Translations under genes and position numbers: made by a program
Assembly: GCF_030697305.1 (NCBI RefSeq)
Contig: NZ_JAUYQL010000127.1
Span: forward strand, 1 to 41,027
Reading direction: 5' to 3'
From: Phenylobacterium sp.
GTDB lineage: Bacteria; Pseudomonadota; Alphaproteobacteria; Caulobacterales; Caulobacteraceae
DNA: 41,027 nt
Notes under the pieces: model-generated
What the model saw: only the letters and a program-made list of their open reading frames with translations
What the model was told of the DNA's origin: nothing
The model's database searches: none
In this document: positions 1-7,545 of the stretch, in pieces
Numbering within the stretch: position 1 is the first letter of the stretch
Layout of the letters: the number at the start of each line of letters is the position of its first letter

Positions 1-606
1 CAGTATCCGGCGGTGGAGATCATCGTCGTCGACGACGGCTCCAGCGACGACATCGAGGCTGCAGTGCGCGCCCTGCCGGTGGACGTGCGCTTCTTTCGCC
101 AACTCAACCAGGGGCCGTCAGCGGCGCGCAACCGCGGAATCCGCGACGCATCCGGCGAGTATTTGGCTTTCCTGGACGTCGATGACCTGTGGCCGGCGGA
201 CAATCTGTCGAGCCTGGTCGCCGCCCTGGCCGATGGGAAGGCGGACCTGGTCATGGGCCGCGCCCAGCTCGCCCAGGTGGACGTCGAGGCCGAAGGCGGC
301 ATGCGCTACATCGGCAATCCGGGCGAGTCGTTCCCGGACTACATCGGCGCGGCGCTCTATCGGCGCGACGCCTTCTCCCGCAACGGGTTGTTCGACGAGG
401 AGATGCGCTTCGGCGAGGACACCGACTGGCACAATCGCGCGCGTGAGCTCGGCCTCTCCGTCGGCCGCCTCGAACAGATCAGCCTGATCGTCCGGCGGCA
501 CGAAGACAACATGACCCGCGGCAAGTCGATGATCGAACTTCACGTGCTGCGCGCCGCCAAGAAGATGCTCGACCGCCGCCGCGCCGCACAGGCGTTGGAC
601 ACCTGA
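1..606 (+). CDS. Family 2 glycosyltransferase (5' end outside window)
   Basis: The reading frame is open from base 1, so the N-terminus lies upstream of the window; the first visible residues read QYPAVEIIVVDDGSSDD. VDDGSSDD is the nucleotide-sugar-binding strand-loop of GT-A fold, GT2 family enzymes, and FLDVDDLW further on is the metal-binding DxD region. FGEDTDWHNRA matches the ED segment that carries the catalytic base in this family. The enzyme should transfer a sugar from a nucleotide-sugar donor at the cytoplasmic face of the membrane; donor and acceptor cannot be read from sequence. Only 2 bases separate it from the next gene, so it is co-transcribed with the epimerase and the membrane glycosyltransferase that follow, suggesting polysaccharide or glycolipid assembly. 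Confidence 0.88.
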   Translation, partial: QYPAVEIIVVDDGSSDDIEAAVRALPVDVRFFRQLNQGPSAARNRGIRDASGEYLAFLDVDDLWPADNLSSLVAALADGKADLVMGRAQLAQVDVEAEGGMRYIGNPGESFPDYIGAALYRRDAFSRNGLFDEEMRFGEDTDWHNRARELGLSVGRLEQISLIVRRHEDNMTRGKSMIELHVLRAAKKMLDRRRAAQALDT

Positions 607-608
607 AG

Positions 609-1385
609 ATGGCCAGGGTGGTCGTCATCACCGGCGCTGCTGGCGGAATCGGAACGCAACTGCGTGCACACCTGGAGGCTCGCGGTGGGTATGAGCTGAG
701 GCTGCTGGACATCGACCCGCGTGGCGACCCGCACATCATCCAGGCCGACCTTAGCCTTATGGATGACCGCTGGATCGCTCAGTTCGAGGGCGCTGACGCC
801 GTGGTCCACCTGGCCGCCAACCCGCAGCCGAACGCCACGTGGGATGCGCTGATCGCTCCCAGTGTTGACGCCGTCCTGAACGTCTACCTGGCCGCCGCCC
901 ATCACAAGGTTGGGCGCGTGGTCCTGGCCAGCAGCATCTGGGCGATGGCAGCGCGGCTGGCTGACGCCGGGCCGATCGAGGCAGCAGCGCAGCCCGATCC
1001 TGGGGCAAACGCCTACGGAGCCAGCAAGCTGTTCGCCGAACGCGTCGCTTACGCGATGTGGCGCGCCCACGGCGTCCCCACCGTCGCCTTACGGATCGGC
1101 GGAATGCGTGAGGCGGCCGACGCGATCGATGTCTGGGGTTATGGCTGCTGGCTCAGCGTGCGCGACGGCTGCCAGGGGCTTGAACTGGCGATCCGTGCGC
1201 CGATCGAAGGCGTGCTGGTCGCGAACCTGACGTCCGCGAACGCCGGATCGCGCTGGAGCCTGGAGACGACGCGCGAGGCGCTTGGGTTCGCCCCGCAGGA
1301 CGGCGTGGCGGCGTCGCGGAACGCGACTCGACCGCCCGCATCGCACCTGATCGCGCGGCTGCTCAAGCCGCGACGCTCGGCCTGA
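609..1385 (+). CDS. NAD-dependent epimerase/dehydratase (extended SDR)
   Basis: A 258-residue extended short-chain dehydrogenase. The N-terminal Rossmann signature is ITGAAGGIG (residues 7-15), an acidic residue (D34) follows the second strand, and the catalytic Y136-x3-K140 lies in AYGASK. The protein is shorter than typical sugar epimerases (310-340 residues) and resembles the compact NAD(P)-dependent epimerase group seen in sugar-acid or nucleotide-sugar metabolism. It probably interconverts or oxidises a sugar for the neighbouring glycosyltransferases. It starts 2 bases after the upstream stop and ends 8 bases before the next start, indicating one operon. The exact substrate is unknown. 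Confidence 0.85.
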   Translation: MARVVVITGAAGGIGTQLRAHLEARGGYELRLLDIDPRGDPHIIQADLSLMDDRWIAQFEGADAVVHLAANPQPNATWDALIAPSVDAVLNVYLAAAHHKVGRVVLASSIWAMAARLADAGPIEAAAQPDPGANAYGASKLFAERVAYAMWRAHGVPTVALRIGGMREAADAIDVWGYGCWLSVRDGCQGLELAIRAPIEGVLVANLTSANAGSRWSLETTREALGFAPQDGVAASRNATRPPASHLIARLLKPRRSA

Positions 1386-1393
1386 GATCGCCG

Positions 1394-2842
1394 ATGGGTC
1401 CGAAAGCCAGCCTGGGCCTCTCCGCGGCGGTGTTCGCCGCCGCCATCGGACTGCTGATCGCCATCGAGGCGTGGCTGTGGCCGATCAAGGGCCTGTGGGC
1501 CGACGAGCTGTGGTCACTGTGGGCGACGAACCCGCAAGGCGGTTTCCTCGGCAACCTGCGCTGGCGCATCCTCGCCGACCCCAATCCGCCACTGTACGCC
1601 ATGGCGCTGCAGGTTTTCCGCCGCCTCTTCCATGAACCGCGTACTGCGCTTGTGGCGCTCAACGTCGCCAGCCTCGTGGCGGGGGTCGCCGTGGTGCTGG
1701 CGACATCGTGGCGGCGGGCGCCGCGGCTGGGCCTGCTGTCGTGCGCCGCCTTCCTGCTTAGCGGTCCCGTGGTCGCCTACACCCTGGAAGGTCGCCACTA
1801 CGCGCTGCCTATGGCGGTAGTGTTCGCCGCCGCCTGGCTGTCGGCCTGGATGCTGCGCGCCGGCGTGACGCGCACGGGCGTTGGCGCGCTGGCGCTGGCG
1901 GGCCTGCTCGCGTCAGGGACGCATGTCTTCGCCGGCTTCATGACCGGCAGCCTGGGGGTCGGGTTCGCGTTGTACGCCCTCGCCGGCCGCCGCCGCGATC
2001 TCTGGGCGCCGGCCGTCGCGCTCTGTTTCTCATCTGGCCTGGTGCTGGCCGCCTTCGCCGTGATGGCCGCGAGCCACACCGGCGAGATGTCCTGGGTGAT
2101 CTTCGACGTACCCTCGGTTGTCGAGGCGCTGAAGTTCGTCAGCGATCTGCAGTTCGGCCCCCTGTTGGGCGTGTTGCTGTTCGCGGGCTTCCTGGCGGTC
2201 TGTGTCGCCGCTCGTCGGGGTCTCGACCTGATCGCCGTGTTCGGTGCGGCGATCGTCCTGTTCGTCGTCGCGCCGATCGCCATCTCGTTCGTCGTACCAG
2301 TGATCGTCGGCCGCTACTGGATGGTGGGCGCGCCGGCGATCGGCGTGCTGGCGGCGTTCCTGATCCGCGACCTGTGGATACAGCCCACGCCTGACCGCTT
2401 GCGCAATGTCGCGACCCTGTTGGCGCTCGCCGCCTGGGCTATCGGAGCCGCCGCCGGCCCCTTCGCCGCACGCAAGGTGCTGTTGGACGAGATGGTCTGG
2501 GCGGGGCCCACCGTGGCGCGCCTGGCGCAGGCCTGCCCCGCCGGCTCCATCAATGTCCGTCCGCCGTTCGGCAGTCCGTTCATCGAGCTCTATCCGACCG
2601 CGGCGGGACTGCCGAGCGCCACCTTCCGCGCCATTGCGGCGGGCACGCCGCCTACTCTGCGCACGCCCGCGCCCTGCCCGGTGCTGGGGTGGGCCGAGCA
2701 TGTGGACTGGATGCTGCTCAAGCCCCTGAGCGACGCCCAGCTCGCCGCGATGGTGGCGGTCGGAGGCGAGCCCGCACGCGACTTCCGCGTGGTGCGCCGC
2801 CCGTCCGGCTTCCTGGTGCTCGCGCCGGACGCGCGGCCCTAG
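1394..2842 (+). CDS. GT-C type membrane glycosyltransferase (GT39/ArnT-like)
   Basis: A 482-residue polytopic membrane protein with a hydrophobic segment near residues 8-27 and about ten more up to roughly residue 370, then a soluble C-terminal part. The first loop carries the acidic pair D37-E38 in LWADELWSLW and, about 35 residues later, DPNPPLY, which resembles the HPPLY signature of dolichyl/undecaprenyl-phosphate sugar-dependent GT-C enzymes. Such proteins take a lipid-linked sugar and transfer it on the periplasmic side of the inner membrane. It is the third gene of the polysaccharide operon, 8 bases behind the epimerase, and ends 1 base before the stop of a convergent acyl-CoA dehydrogenase. 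The substrate is unknown. Confidence 0.78.
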   Translation: MGPKASLGLSAAVFAAAIGLLIAIEAWLWPIKGLWADELWSLWATNPQGGFLGNLRWRILADPNPPLYAMALQVFRRLFHEPRTALVALNVASLVAGVAVVLATSWRRAPRLGLLSCAAFLLSGPVVAYTLEGRHYALPMAVVFAAAWLSAWMLRAGVTRTGVGALALAGLLASGTHVFAGFMTGSLGVGFALYALAGRRRDLWAPAVALCFSSGLVLAAFAVMAASHTGEMSWVIFDVPSVVEALKFVSDLQFGPLLGVLLFAGFLAVCVAARRGLDLIAVFGAAIVLFVVAPIAISFVVPVIVGRYWMVGAPAIGVLAAFLIRDLWIQPTPDRLRNVATLLALAAWAIGAAAGPFAARKVLLDEMVWAGPTVARLAQACPAGSINVRPPFGSPFIELYPTAAGLPSATFRAIAAGTPPTLRTPAPCPVLGWAEHVDWMLLKPLSDAQLAAMVAVGGEPARDFRVVRRPSGFLVLAPDARP

Positions 2843-2843
2843 T

Positions 2844-4007
2844 TCAGAACGACTTGGGCATGCCCAGGACGTGGGTCGCCACGTGGCTGAGGATCAGGTT
2901 CGTGGAGATTGGCGCCACCTGGTACAGCCGCGTCTCGCGGAACTTGCGCTCGATGTCGTACTCCTCGGCGAAGCCGAACCCCCCATGGGTCTGGATGCAG
3001 GTGTCGGCCGCCGCCCAGGACGCCTCCGAGGCCAGCATCTTGGCCATGTTGGCTTCGGTGCCGCAGGCTTCGCCGGCGTCGAACATGCCGGCGGCCTTGT
3101 CGACCATCAGCGCCGCGGCCGAGAGCTGGACGTAGTTGCGCGCGATCGGGAACTGCACGCCCTGGTTCTCGCCGATCTGACGGCCGAACACCTCGCGGGC
3201 GTTCGCATAGGCGCTGGACCTGTCGATGAAGAACCTTCCGTCGCCGATGCACTCCGCGGCGATCAGGATGCGCTCGGCGTTCATCCCGTCGAGAATGTAG
3301 CGGAAGCCCCGCCCCTCCTCGCCGATCAGGTTCGCCGCCGGCACCCTCAGGTCGTCGAAGTACAGTTCGGTGGTCGCGTGGTTCAGCATGGTGCGGATCG
3401 GGCGGATGGTCAGCCCGTTACCGACCGCCTCTCGGAGATCGACGATCAGCACGCTCATGCCGTCCGACGGCTTGGCCGCCTCGTCACGCGGCGTGGTTCG
3501 GCAGAGCAGGACCATCAGGTCGGAGTGCTCGGCGCGGCTGATCCAGATCTTCTGGCCGTTGACCACATAGTCGTCGCCGTCACGCCGGGCGAAGGTGGAG
3601 ATGCGTGTGGTGTCCGTCCCGGCGCCGGGCTCGGTGACGCCGAACGCCTGCAGCCTGAGTGCGCCGGAGGCGATGGCCGGCAGGTAGGCCTGTTTCTGCG
3701 CCGGGCTGCCGTGCCGCAGGATCGTGCCCATGGTGTACATCTGGGCGTGGCAAGCCCCGCCGTTGCAGCCCGAGCGGTGGATTTCCTCCAGCACCGCGGT
3801 GGCCGCCGCCAGGCCAAGCCCCGAGCCGCCGAACTCCTCAGGGATCAGCACCGACAGGAAACCCGCTCGCGTCAGCGCCTGCACAAACGATGTCGGATAG
3901 GCCCGCTCGCGATCCAAGGCGCGCCAGTACTCGCCAGGGAAATCGGCGCAGAGCTTGCGCACCGCCTCGCGGATTTCGGGCCAGGTCTGCTCGGCGTCGT
4001 AGGCCAT
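2844..4007 (-). CDS. Acyl-CoA dehydrogenase
   Basis: A 387-residue FAD flavoenzyme that introduces an alpha,beta double bond into an acyl-CoA and passes electrons to ETF. The FAD-contacting strand TEPGAGTDTTRI (about 125-136) and IWISRAEHSD (154-163) are present, as is the C-terminal HGGFGFAEEYDIERKFRE stretch. The Glu of the usual YEGT catalytic motif is absent (the position reads LYQVAPIST). Instead there is Glu245 in MNAERILIA, the helix-G position used as base by isovaleryl-CoA and long-chain dehydrogenases. The ATG is preceded by GGGAG. It stands alone, with a short unrelated gene upstream. A branched-chain or long-chain substrate is possible but not shown. Confidence 0.9.
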   Translation of the reverse strand: MAYDAEQTWPEIREAVRKLCADFPGEYWRALDRERAYPTSFVQALTRAGFLSVLIPEEFGGSGLGLAAATAVLEEIHRSGCNGGACHAQMYTMGTILRHGSPAQKQAYLPAIASGALRLQAFGVTEPGAGTDTTRISTFARRDGDDYVVNGQKIWISRAEHSDLMVLLCRTTPRDEAAKPSDGMSVLIVDLREAVGNGLTIRPIRTMLNHATTELYFDDLRVPAANLIGEEGRGFRYILDGMNAERILIAAECIGDGRFFIDRSSAYANAREVFGRQIGENQGVQFPIARNYVQLSAAALMVDKAAGMFDAGEACGTEANMAKMLASEASWAAADTCIQTHGGFGFAEEYDIERKFRETRLYQVAPISTNLILSHVATHVLGMPKSF

Positions 4008-4078
4008 GTGCGCGCTCCCGTGGTCTCGGGATCACCGATACCTGCGCGCGCGGCGCCGTCCAAGCGGCGCAATCGAGT

Positions 4079-4258
4079 CTAGTTGGGGTCGGTCTCGGCG
4101 CGCTCGGCGTAGACCTGCGCCAGATCCGCCTGAGCGGTCTGTTTGGAAGCCGCCATGCCCGCGGCGACCAGTTCGCCTTCGAGGTCGTAGACACGCCACA
4201 TCCAGGCCGTTCCTTCTTCGCGCAAGGAGTAGGCAAGAACGGCGGCGGCGTCAGGCAT
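4079..4258 (-). CDS. Small hypothetical protein (59 aa)
   Basis: A 59-residue open frame starting MPDAAAVLAYSLREEGTAWM and ending AERAETDPN. It reads like a small single-domain cytoplasmic protein: a predicted strand pair (AWMWRVYDLEGELVAAG) followed by an amphipathic helix rich in Ala, Gln and Glu, with natural-looking codon use. I do not recognise a family. An in-frame TTG at 4273 would add five residues; neither start has a convincing ribosome binding site, which lowers confidence. It sits upstream of, and on the same strand as, the acyl-CoA dehydrogenase, 71 bases away, with no sign of functional linkage. Confidence 0.5.
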   Translation of the reverse strand: MPDAAAVLAYSLREEGTAWMWRVYDLEGELVAAGMAASKQTAQADLAQVYAERAETDPN

Positions 4259-4466
4259 GTGGGCGCGTCCCAATTCGGGCAGAAGCCTCTACGCCTGCAA
4301 GCGCCGCGCCGGGAATGCCTGCGCCGATCCGGCCATTACCCCATCCTCTGAGCGCGCCGCCAAGATGAACGGCGGCCGACTTCGGGCCTCCGACAGCGTT
4401 CAGGGACAGGGGGTCTCTAATGGCTCCATCAGATCGGCGAACCCCGCCGAACCCAAGAGGTGCAGT

Positions 4467-4805
4467 ATGAAACGCTTCATGATCTCCATCGCCGCCGCTT
4501 CGCTGCTCGCCACGGCCATCCCCGCCGTGGCCAGCGCCGCCCCGTGGCAGCCTATCAACCAGCGCCAGGCCAACCTCGAGCGCCGCATCGACCAGGGCGT
4601 GCGCAAAGGCGACCTCACCCGCCCCGAAGCCCAGCGTCTGCGCGGTCAGTTCAATCAGCTCGCCCAGCTTGAGCGTCAGTATCGTCGTTCAGGCGGCGGC
4701 CTGGACATGCGCGAGCGCCGTGACCTCGATACGCGGTTCGACCGCCTGAGCCAGCAGGTGTTCGCCGAACGCCACGACCGTCAGGACCACCGCGGCCACT
4801 ACTAA
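4467..4805 (+). CDS. Small exported, arginine-rich periplasmic protein
   Basis: A 112-residue protein with a clear Sec signal peptide: MKRF, a hydrophobic core AAASLLATAIPAV and an ASA-A cleavage site near residue 24. The mature part is charged and helical, rich in Arg and Gln (NQRQANLERRIDQGVRKG, then QRLRGQFNQLAQLERQYRRS), and ends in a His/Asp-rich tail (HDRQDHRGHY). The pattern resembles small periplasmic helical proteins of alphaproteobacteria with no assigned function. The ATG at 4467 is chosen because AGAGG lies 7 bases upstream and the signal peptide begins there, although the frame is open further upstream. A GC-rich hairpin follows directly at 4820-4843. Confidence 0.75.
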   Translation: MKRFMISIAAASLLATAIPAVASAAPWQPINQRQANLERRIDQGVRKGDLTRPEAQRLRGQFNQLAQLERQYRRSGGGLDMRERRDLDTRFDRLSQQVFAERHDRQDHRGHY

Positions 4806-4819
4806 AGGCCGGACGATCG

Positions 4820-4843
4820 GGGGCGGCCTTTGCGGGCCGCCCC
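4820..4843 (+). terminator. GC-rich hairpin after the exported protein gene
   Basis: A perfect 9-bp stem (GGGGCGGCC against GGCCGCCCC) with a 6-base loop starts 15 bases after the stop of the exported-protein gene. There is no T-run behind it, so it is a possible terminator or RNA 3'-end stabiliser rather than a classical intrinsic terminator. Confidence 0.45.
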
Positions 4844-4910
4844 GCGTGGTCGTCCCTGATCGCGATGAACGAGGCGGAGCCTCGGCCGTTTTCAGGTCGG
4901 AGCCCGTTTC

Positions 4911-5461
4911 ATGAACGCTGATAAGCTCTTCGCCAAATTTGCTTCCGGCGCCGCGCGCGTCACCGGGTCGCCGGTGGCGTTCATCCCGTGCGTGGTCATG
5001 GTGGTGGTCTGGGCGGCCAGCGGCCCGATCTTCAAGTTCTCCGAGACGTGGCAACTGGTGATCAACAGCTCGACCACGATCATCACCTTCCTGATGGTGT
5101 TCCTGATTCAGAACACCCAAAACCGGGACGGCGCGGCCGTTCAGGCCAAGCTCGACGAGCTGATCCTGTCGTCGTTGGCGGAGAACGAGTTCATCGGCAT
5201 CGAGAAGCCCACCGATAAGGAGCTGGCCAGTCTGAAGTCCCGCTGCGAGAAAGCCGCCAAGACCCACGGCGCCCTGGCTGACCAAGTGACCAAGGCGATG
5301 GGCGAGCGCAAGGGCTCGGGCGATCCGAAACCGGACCCGAAGCCCGGGACCTCCGCCGCAAAGCCCAAGCGCGCAGCGGCGGCGAACACTTCGCGTCGCC
5401 GGACGTCCCCCTCCGGCGCCTGGCGCCCCTGCGCCGATGTTTCGCGCCTGCCGCGCCTTGA
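4911..5461 (+). CDS. Low-affinity iron permease-family membrane protein, 3' end unclear
   Basis: The N-terminal 120 residues match the low-affinity iron permease (Fet4-like, PF04120) pattern in bacteria: a short basic start, one membrane segment (VAFIPCVVMVVVWAASG), a second (STTIITFLMVFLIQ), then NTQNRDGAAVQAKLDELI, the hallmark of the family. Bacterial members are usually 130-180 residues and are small two-helix membrane proteins; an iron role is assigned by family name only. After a Lys/Pro/Ala-rich tail near residue 165 the frame finds no stop until 6224, deep inside the PBP2 gene. A one-base shift in the tail would stop at 5461, which is the end given here. The true end is uncertain, and a sequencing error or recent frameshift is likely. 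Confidence 0.6.
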
Positions 5462-5538
5462 CGCGCAGGCGGGCCGGGCCGACCGTCCGCGCTTCACGCC
5501 GGGTGTTCGGCGTGGAGAGTCGAGGCCGGAATCCGGGC

Positions 5539-7506
5539 ATGTCGCAGCCGTCGCTGTTCTACGCAGAGGTCAACGAAAAGCAGGCCCAGTTCCATCGCCG
5601 AGCCTTCCTGATCGGCGGTGTCGCCGGAATAGGGCTGGTGGCCTTGGGCGCACGCCTCGCGCAGTTGCAGGTGCTCGACACCCAGCGCTACCAAAAACTC
5701 TCGGCGTCGAACCAGTTCAACTTCCACCTGGCCCCGCCGCCCCGCGGAATCATCGTCGACCGCAACGGCGTCGTCCTGGCGTCGAACCGCCCCAACTTCC
5801 GCCTGCTTGTGGTGCCCGAGCCGACGCTGGACGCCAAGGGCACGCTGACCACCCTGCAGAATTTCGTCCCGCTCGACCCCGACCGCCAGAAGCGTCTGCT
5901 GAAAGAGATCGCGCGCACGCCGCGCGGCGTTCCCGTGGTGGTGGCCGAGGACATGAGCTGGGATCAATTCTCAGCGATCAACATCCGCGAACCGGAGATG
6001 CCCGGCGTCACCGCCGACATGGGCGAGGTGCGCGTCTATCCGTCCGGCGCGGCGTTCGCCCACGTCATCGGCTATGTGGCCAAGGTCACCCGCGAGGACC
6101 TGACGCCCGAAGGGCCCAACGCCGACCCGATCCTGCTGCATCCGGGCTTCCGAATCGGCCGCCAGGGGGTGGAGAAGGCCTTCGATCTGGACCTGCGCGG
6201 CAAGCCCGGCGCTCACAAGGTTGAGGTGGATTCCGGTGGCCGCGAGGTGCGCCAGGACCCCGAAGGCGACATCCCCGCTACGCCGGGCAAGGAGATCCGC
6301 CTGACGCTCGACGCCGATATCCAGAACCGGGCGCTCGAGGTGTTCGGCGAGGAGAGCGGTGCGGCGGTGATGATGGACTGTCGCACCGGCGACGTCCTGT
6401 GCCTGTTCTCCGCCCCAAGCTTCGACGCCAACCGCTTCGTCAAAGGCCTGCGCGGGGCGGACTACCGCGCGCTGGCGCAATACGAGCGCAAGCCGTTGTT
6501 CAATAAGGCGCTCACCGCCACCTACCCGCCGGGCTCGACGTTCAAGACGCTGGTCGCCCTGACGGCGCTGGAGCACGGGATCAGCCCGCAGACGACCCAC
6601 CACTGCGGCGGCGCCTGGCCGTGGGGCGGCCGGGTGTGGCACTGCGACCGCAGCCACGGCACCGTTGACATGCACGACGCCATCAAGACGTCCTGCGACA
6701 TCTATTTCTACCAGACTGCCCTCGCGGTCGGCCCGGACGCCATCGCCTCCACGGCGCGCAAGTTCGGCCTCGGCCAGATCTTCGACATCGGCATTCCGGG
6801 GCAGAAGCACGGCCTGGTGCCGGACACCGCCTACAAGCGCCGCAACTTCCCCAAGGACCCGGTCTGGCATCCGGGCGAGACGCCCAGCTTCGGCATCGGC
6901 CAGGGCTATCTGAACGTCAACGCCCTGCAGCTCTGCGTGATGGTCTTGCGGCTGGCCAACGGGGCAAAGGCGATCGAGCCGAGGTTGATCCGCTCGATCG
7001 GCGGCGTCGAGCGTCCGCCGGGCGGGCTCGCCACCGACCTGGGCGTCGCCAAGGAACACCTCGACCTTGTGCGCGCGGCCATGGCCTCGGTGGCCAACGA
7101 CGCCGGCGGCACCGGCTTCCTGGCCAGTCAGTTGGGCCTCGGCGACGTGAAGATGGCCGGCAAGACCGGAACTGCCCAGTCCCACACCTACAAGGGCGGC
7201 TCACGCGCTACACTGCACCTGGACTGGGCTTGGCGCGACCACGCCTGGTTCGTGGCCTTCGCCCCCTACGACGATCCGCGCTACGCGATCAGCGTGCTGG
7301 TCGAGCACGGCGGCTGGGGCGCCTCGGCCGCGGCGCCCAGGGCGCGGGAATTGATGCGCATCGCGCTGCTGAAGGATCCCGAGGTGCGCGCGCGCATCGA
7401 GCATCCGCTGCCGATCCCGCCGCTGCCGGCGACTCCGGACGACGACGGCGCGCGCCCGGACGATCCGACGGTCATCGCCGGCCGGGCGCCTAGCCCACAT
7501 GTCTGA
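5539..7506 (+). CDS. mrdA: Penicillin-binding protein 2 (peptidoglycan transpeptidase)
   Basis: A 655-residue class B penicillin-binding protein that cross-links peptidoglycan during cell elongation. It has a cytoplasmic stretch, one membrane anchor (AFLIGGVAGIGLVALGARLAQ, about 22-42), the PBP dimerisation domain (PPPRGIIVDRNGVVLASN) and a transpeptidase domain with all three catalytic motifs: S333-T-F-K336, S385-C-D and K542-T-G-T545. The ATG at 5539 gives the normal N-terminus; the frame is open further upstream but that sequence does not look like PBP2. The usual partners rodA and mreBCD are not adjacent: the upstream neighbour is the iron permease-like gene and the downstream one a convergent MFS gene. 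Length and motifs are intact, so it should be active. Confidence 0.95.
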   Translation: MSQPSLFYAEVNEKQAQFHRRAFLIGGVAGIGLVALGARLAQLQVLDTQRYQKLSASNQFNFHLAPPPRGIIVDRNGVVLASNRPNFRLLVVPEPTLDAKGTLTTLQNFVPLDPDRQKRLLKEIARTPRGVPVVVAEDMSWDQFSAINIREPEMPGVTADMGEVRVYPSGAAFAHVIGYVAKVTREDLTPEGPNADPILLHPGFRIGRQGVEKAFDLDLRGKPGAHKVEVDSGGREVRQDPEGDIPATPGKEIRLTLDADIQNRALEVFGEESGAAVMMDCRTGDVLCLFSAPSFDANRFVKGLRGADYRALAQYERKPLFNKALTATYPPGSTFKTLVALTALEHGISPQTTHHCGGAWPWGGRVWHCDRSHGTVDMHDAIKTSCDIYFYQTALAVGPDAIASTARKFGLGQIFDIGIPGQKHGLVPDTAYKRRNFPKDPVWHPGETPSFGIGQGYLNVNALQLCVMVLRLANGAKAIEPRLIRSIGGVERPPGGLATDLGVAKEHLDLVRAAMASVANDAGGTGFLASQLGLGDVKMAGKTGTAQSHTYKGGSRATLHLDWAWRDHAWFVAFAPYDDPRYAISVLVEHGGWGASAAAPRARELMRIALLKDPEVRARIEHPLPIPPLPATPDDDGARPDDPTVIAGRAPSPHV

Positions 7507-7511
7507 GGCTC

Positions 7512-7536
7512 CGGGGGGCGAACAGCGCCCGCCCCC
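7512..7536. terminator. Imperfect GC hairpin between convergent genes
   Basis: Between the stops of the PBP2 gene and the convergent MFS gene lies a G-rich run followed by a C-rich run (GGGGGGCG, a short loop, then CGCCCGCCCCC) able to form an imperfect GC hairpin. Position suggests a shared terminator, but there is no T-tract on either side. Confidence 0.35.
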
Positions 7537-7545
7537 ATTGGCGGC

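Noticed and set aside
2871-4082. 403-codon open frame on the plus strand
   Set aside because: It is antisense to the acyl-CoA dehydrogenase at 2844-4007, has unnatural composition and no family features; high GC keeps antisense frames open.
5971-7185. 404-codon open frame on the minus strand
   Set aside because: Antisense to mrdA, whose three catalytic motifs prove the plus strand is coding.
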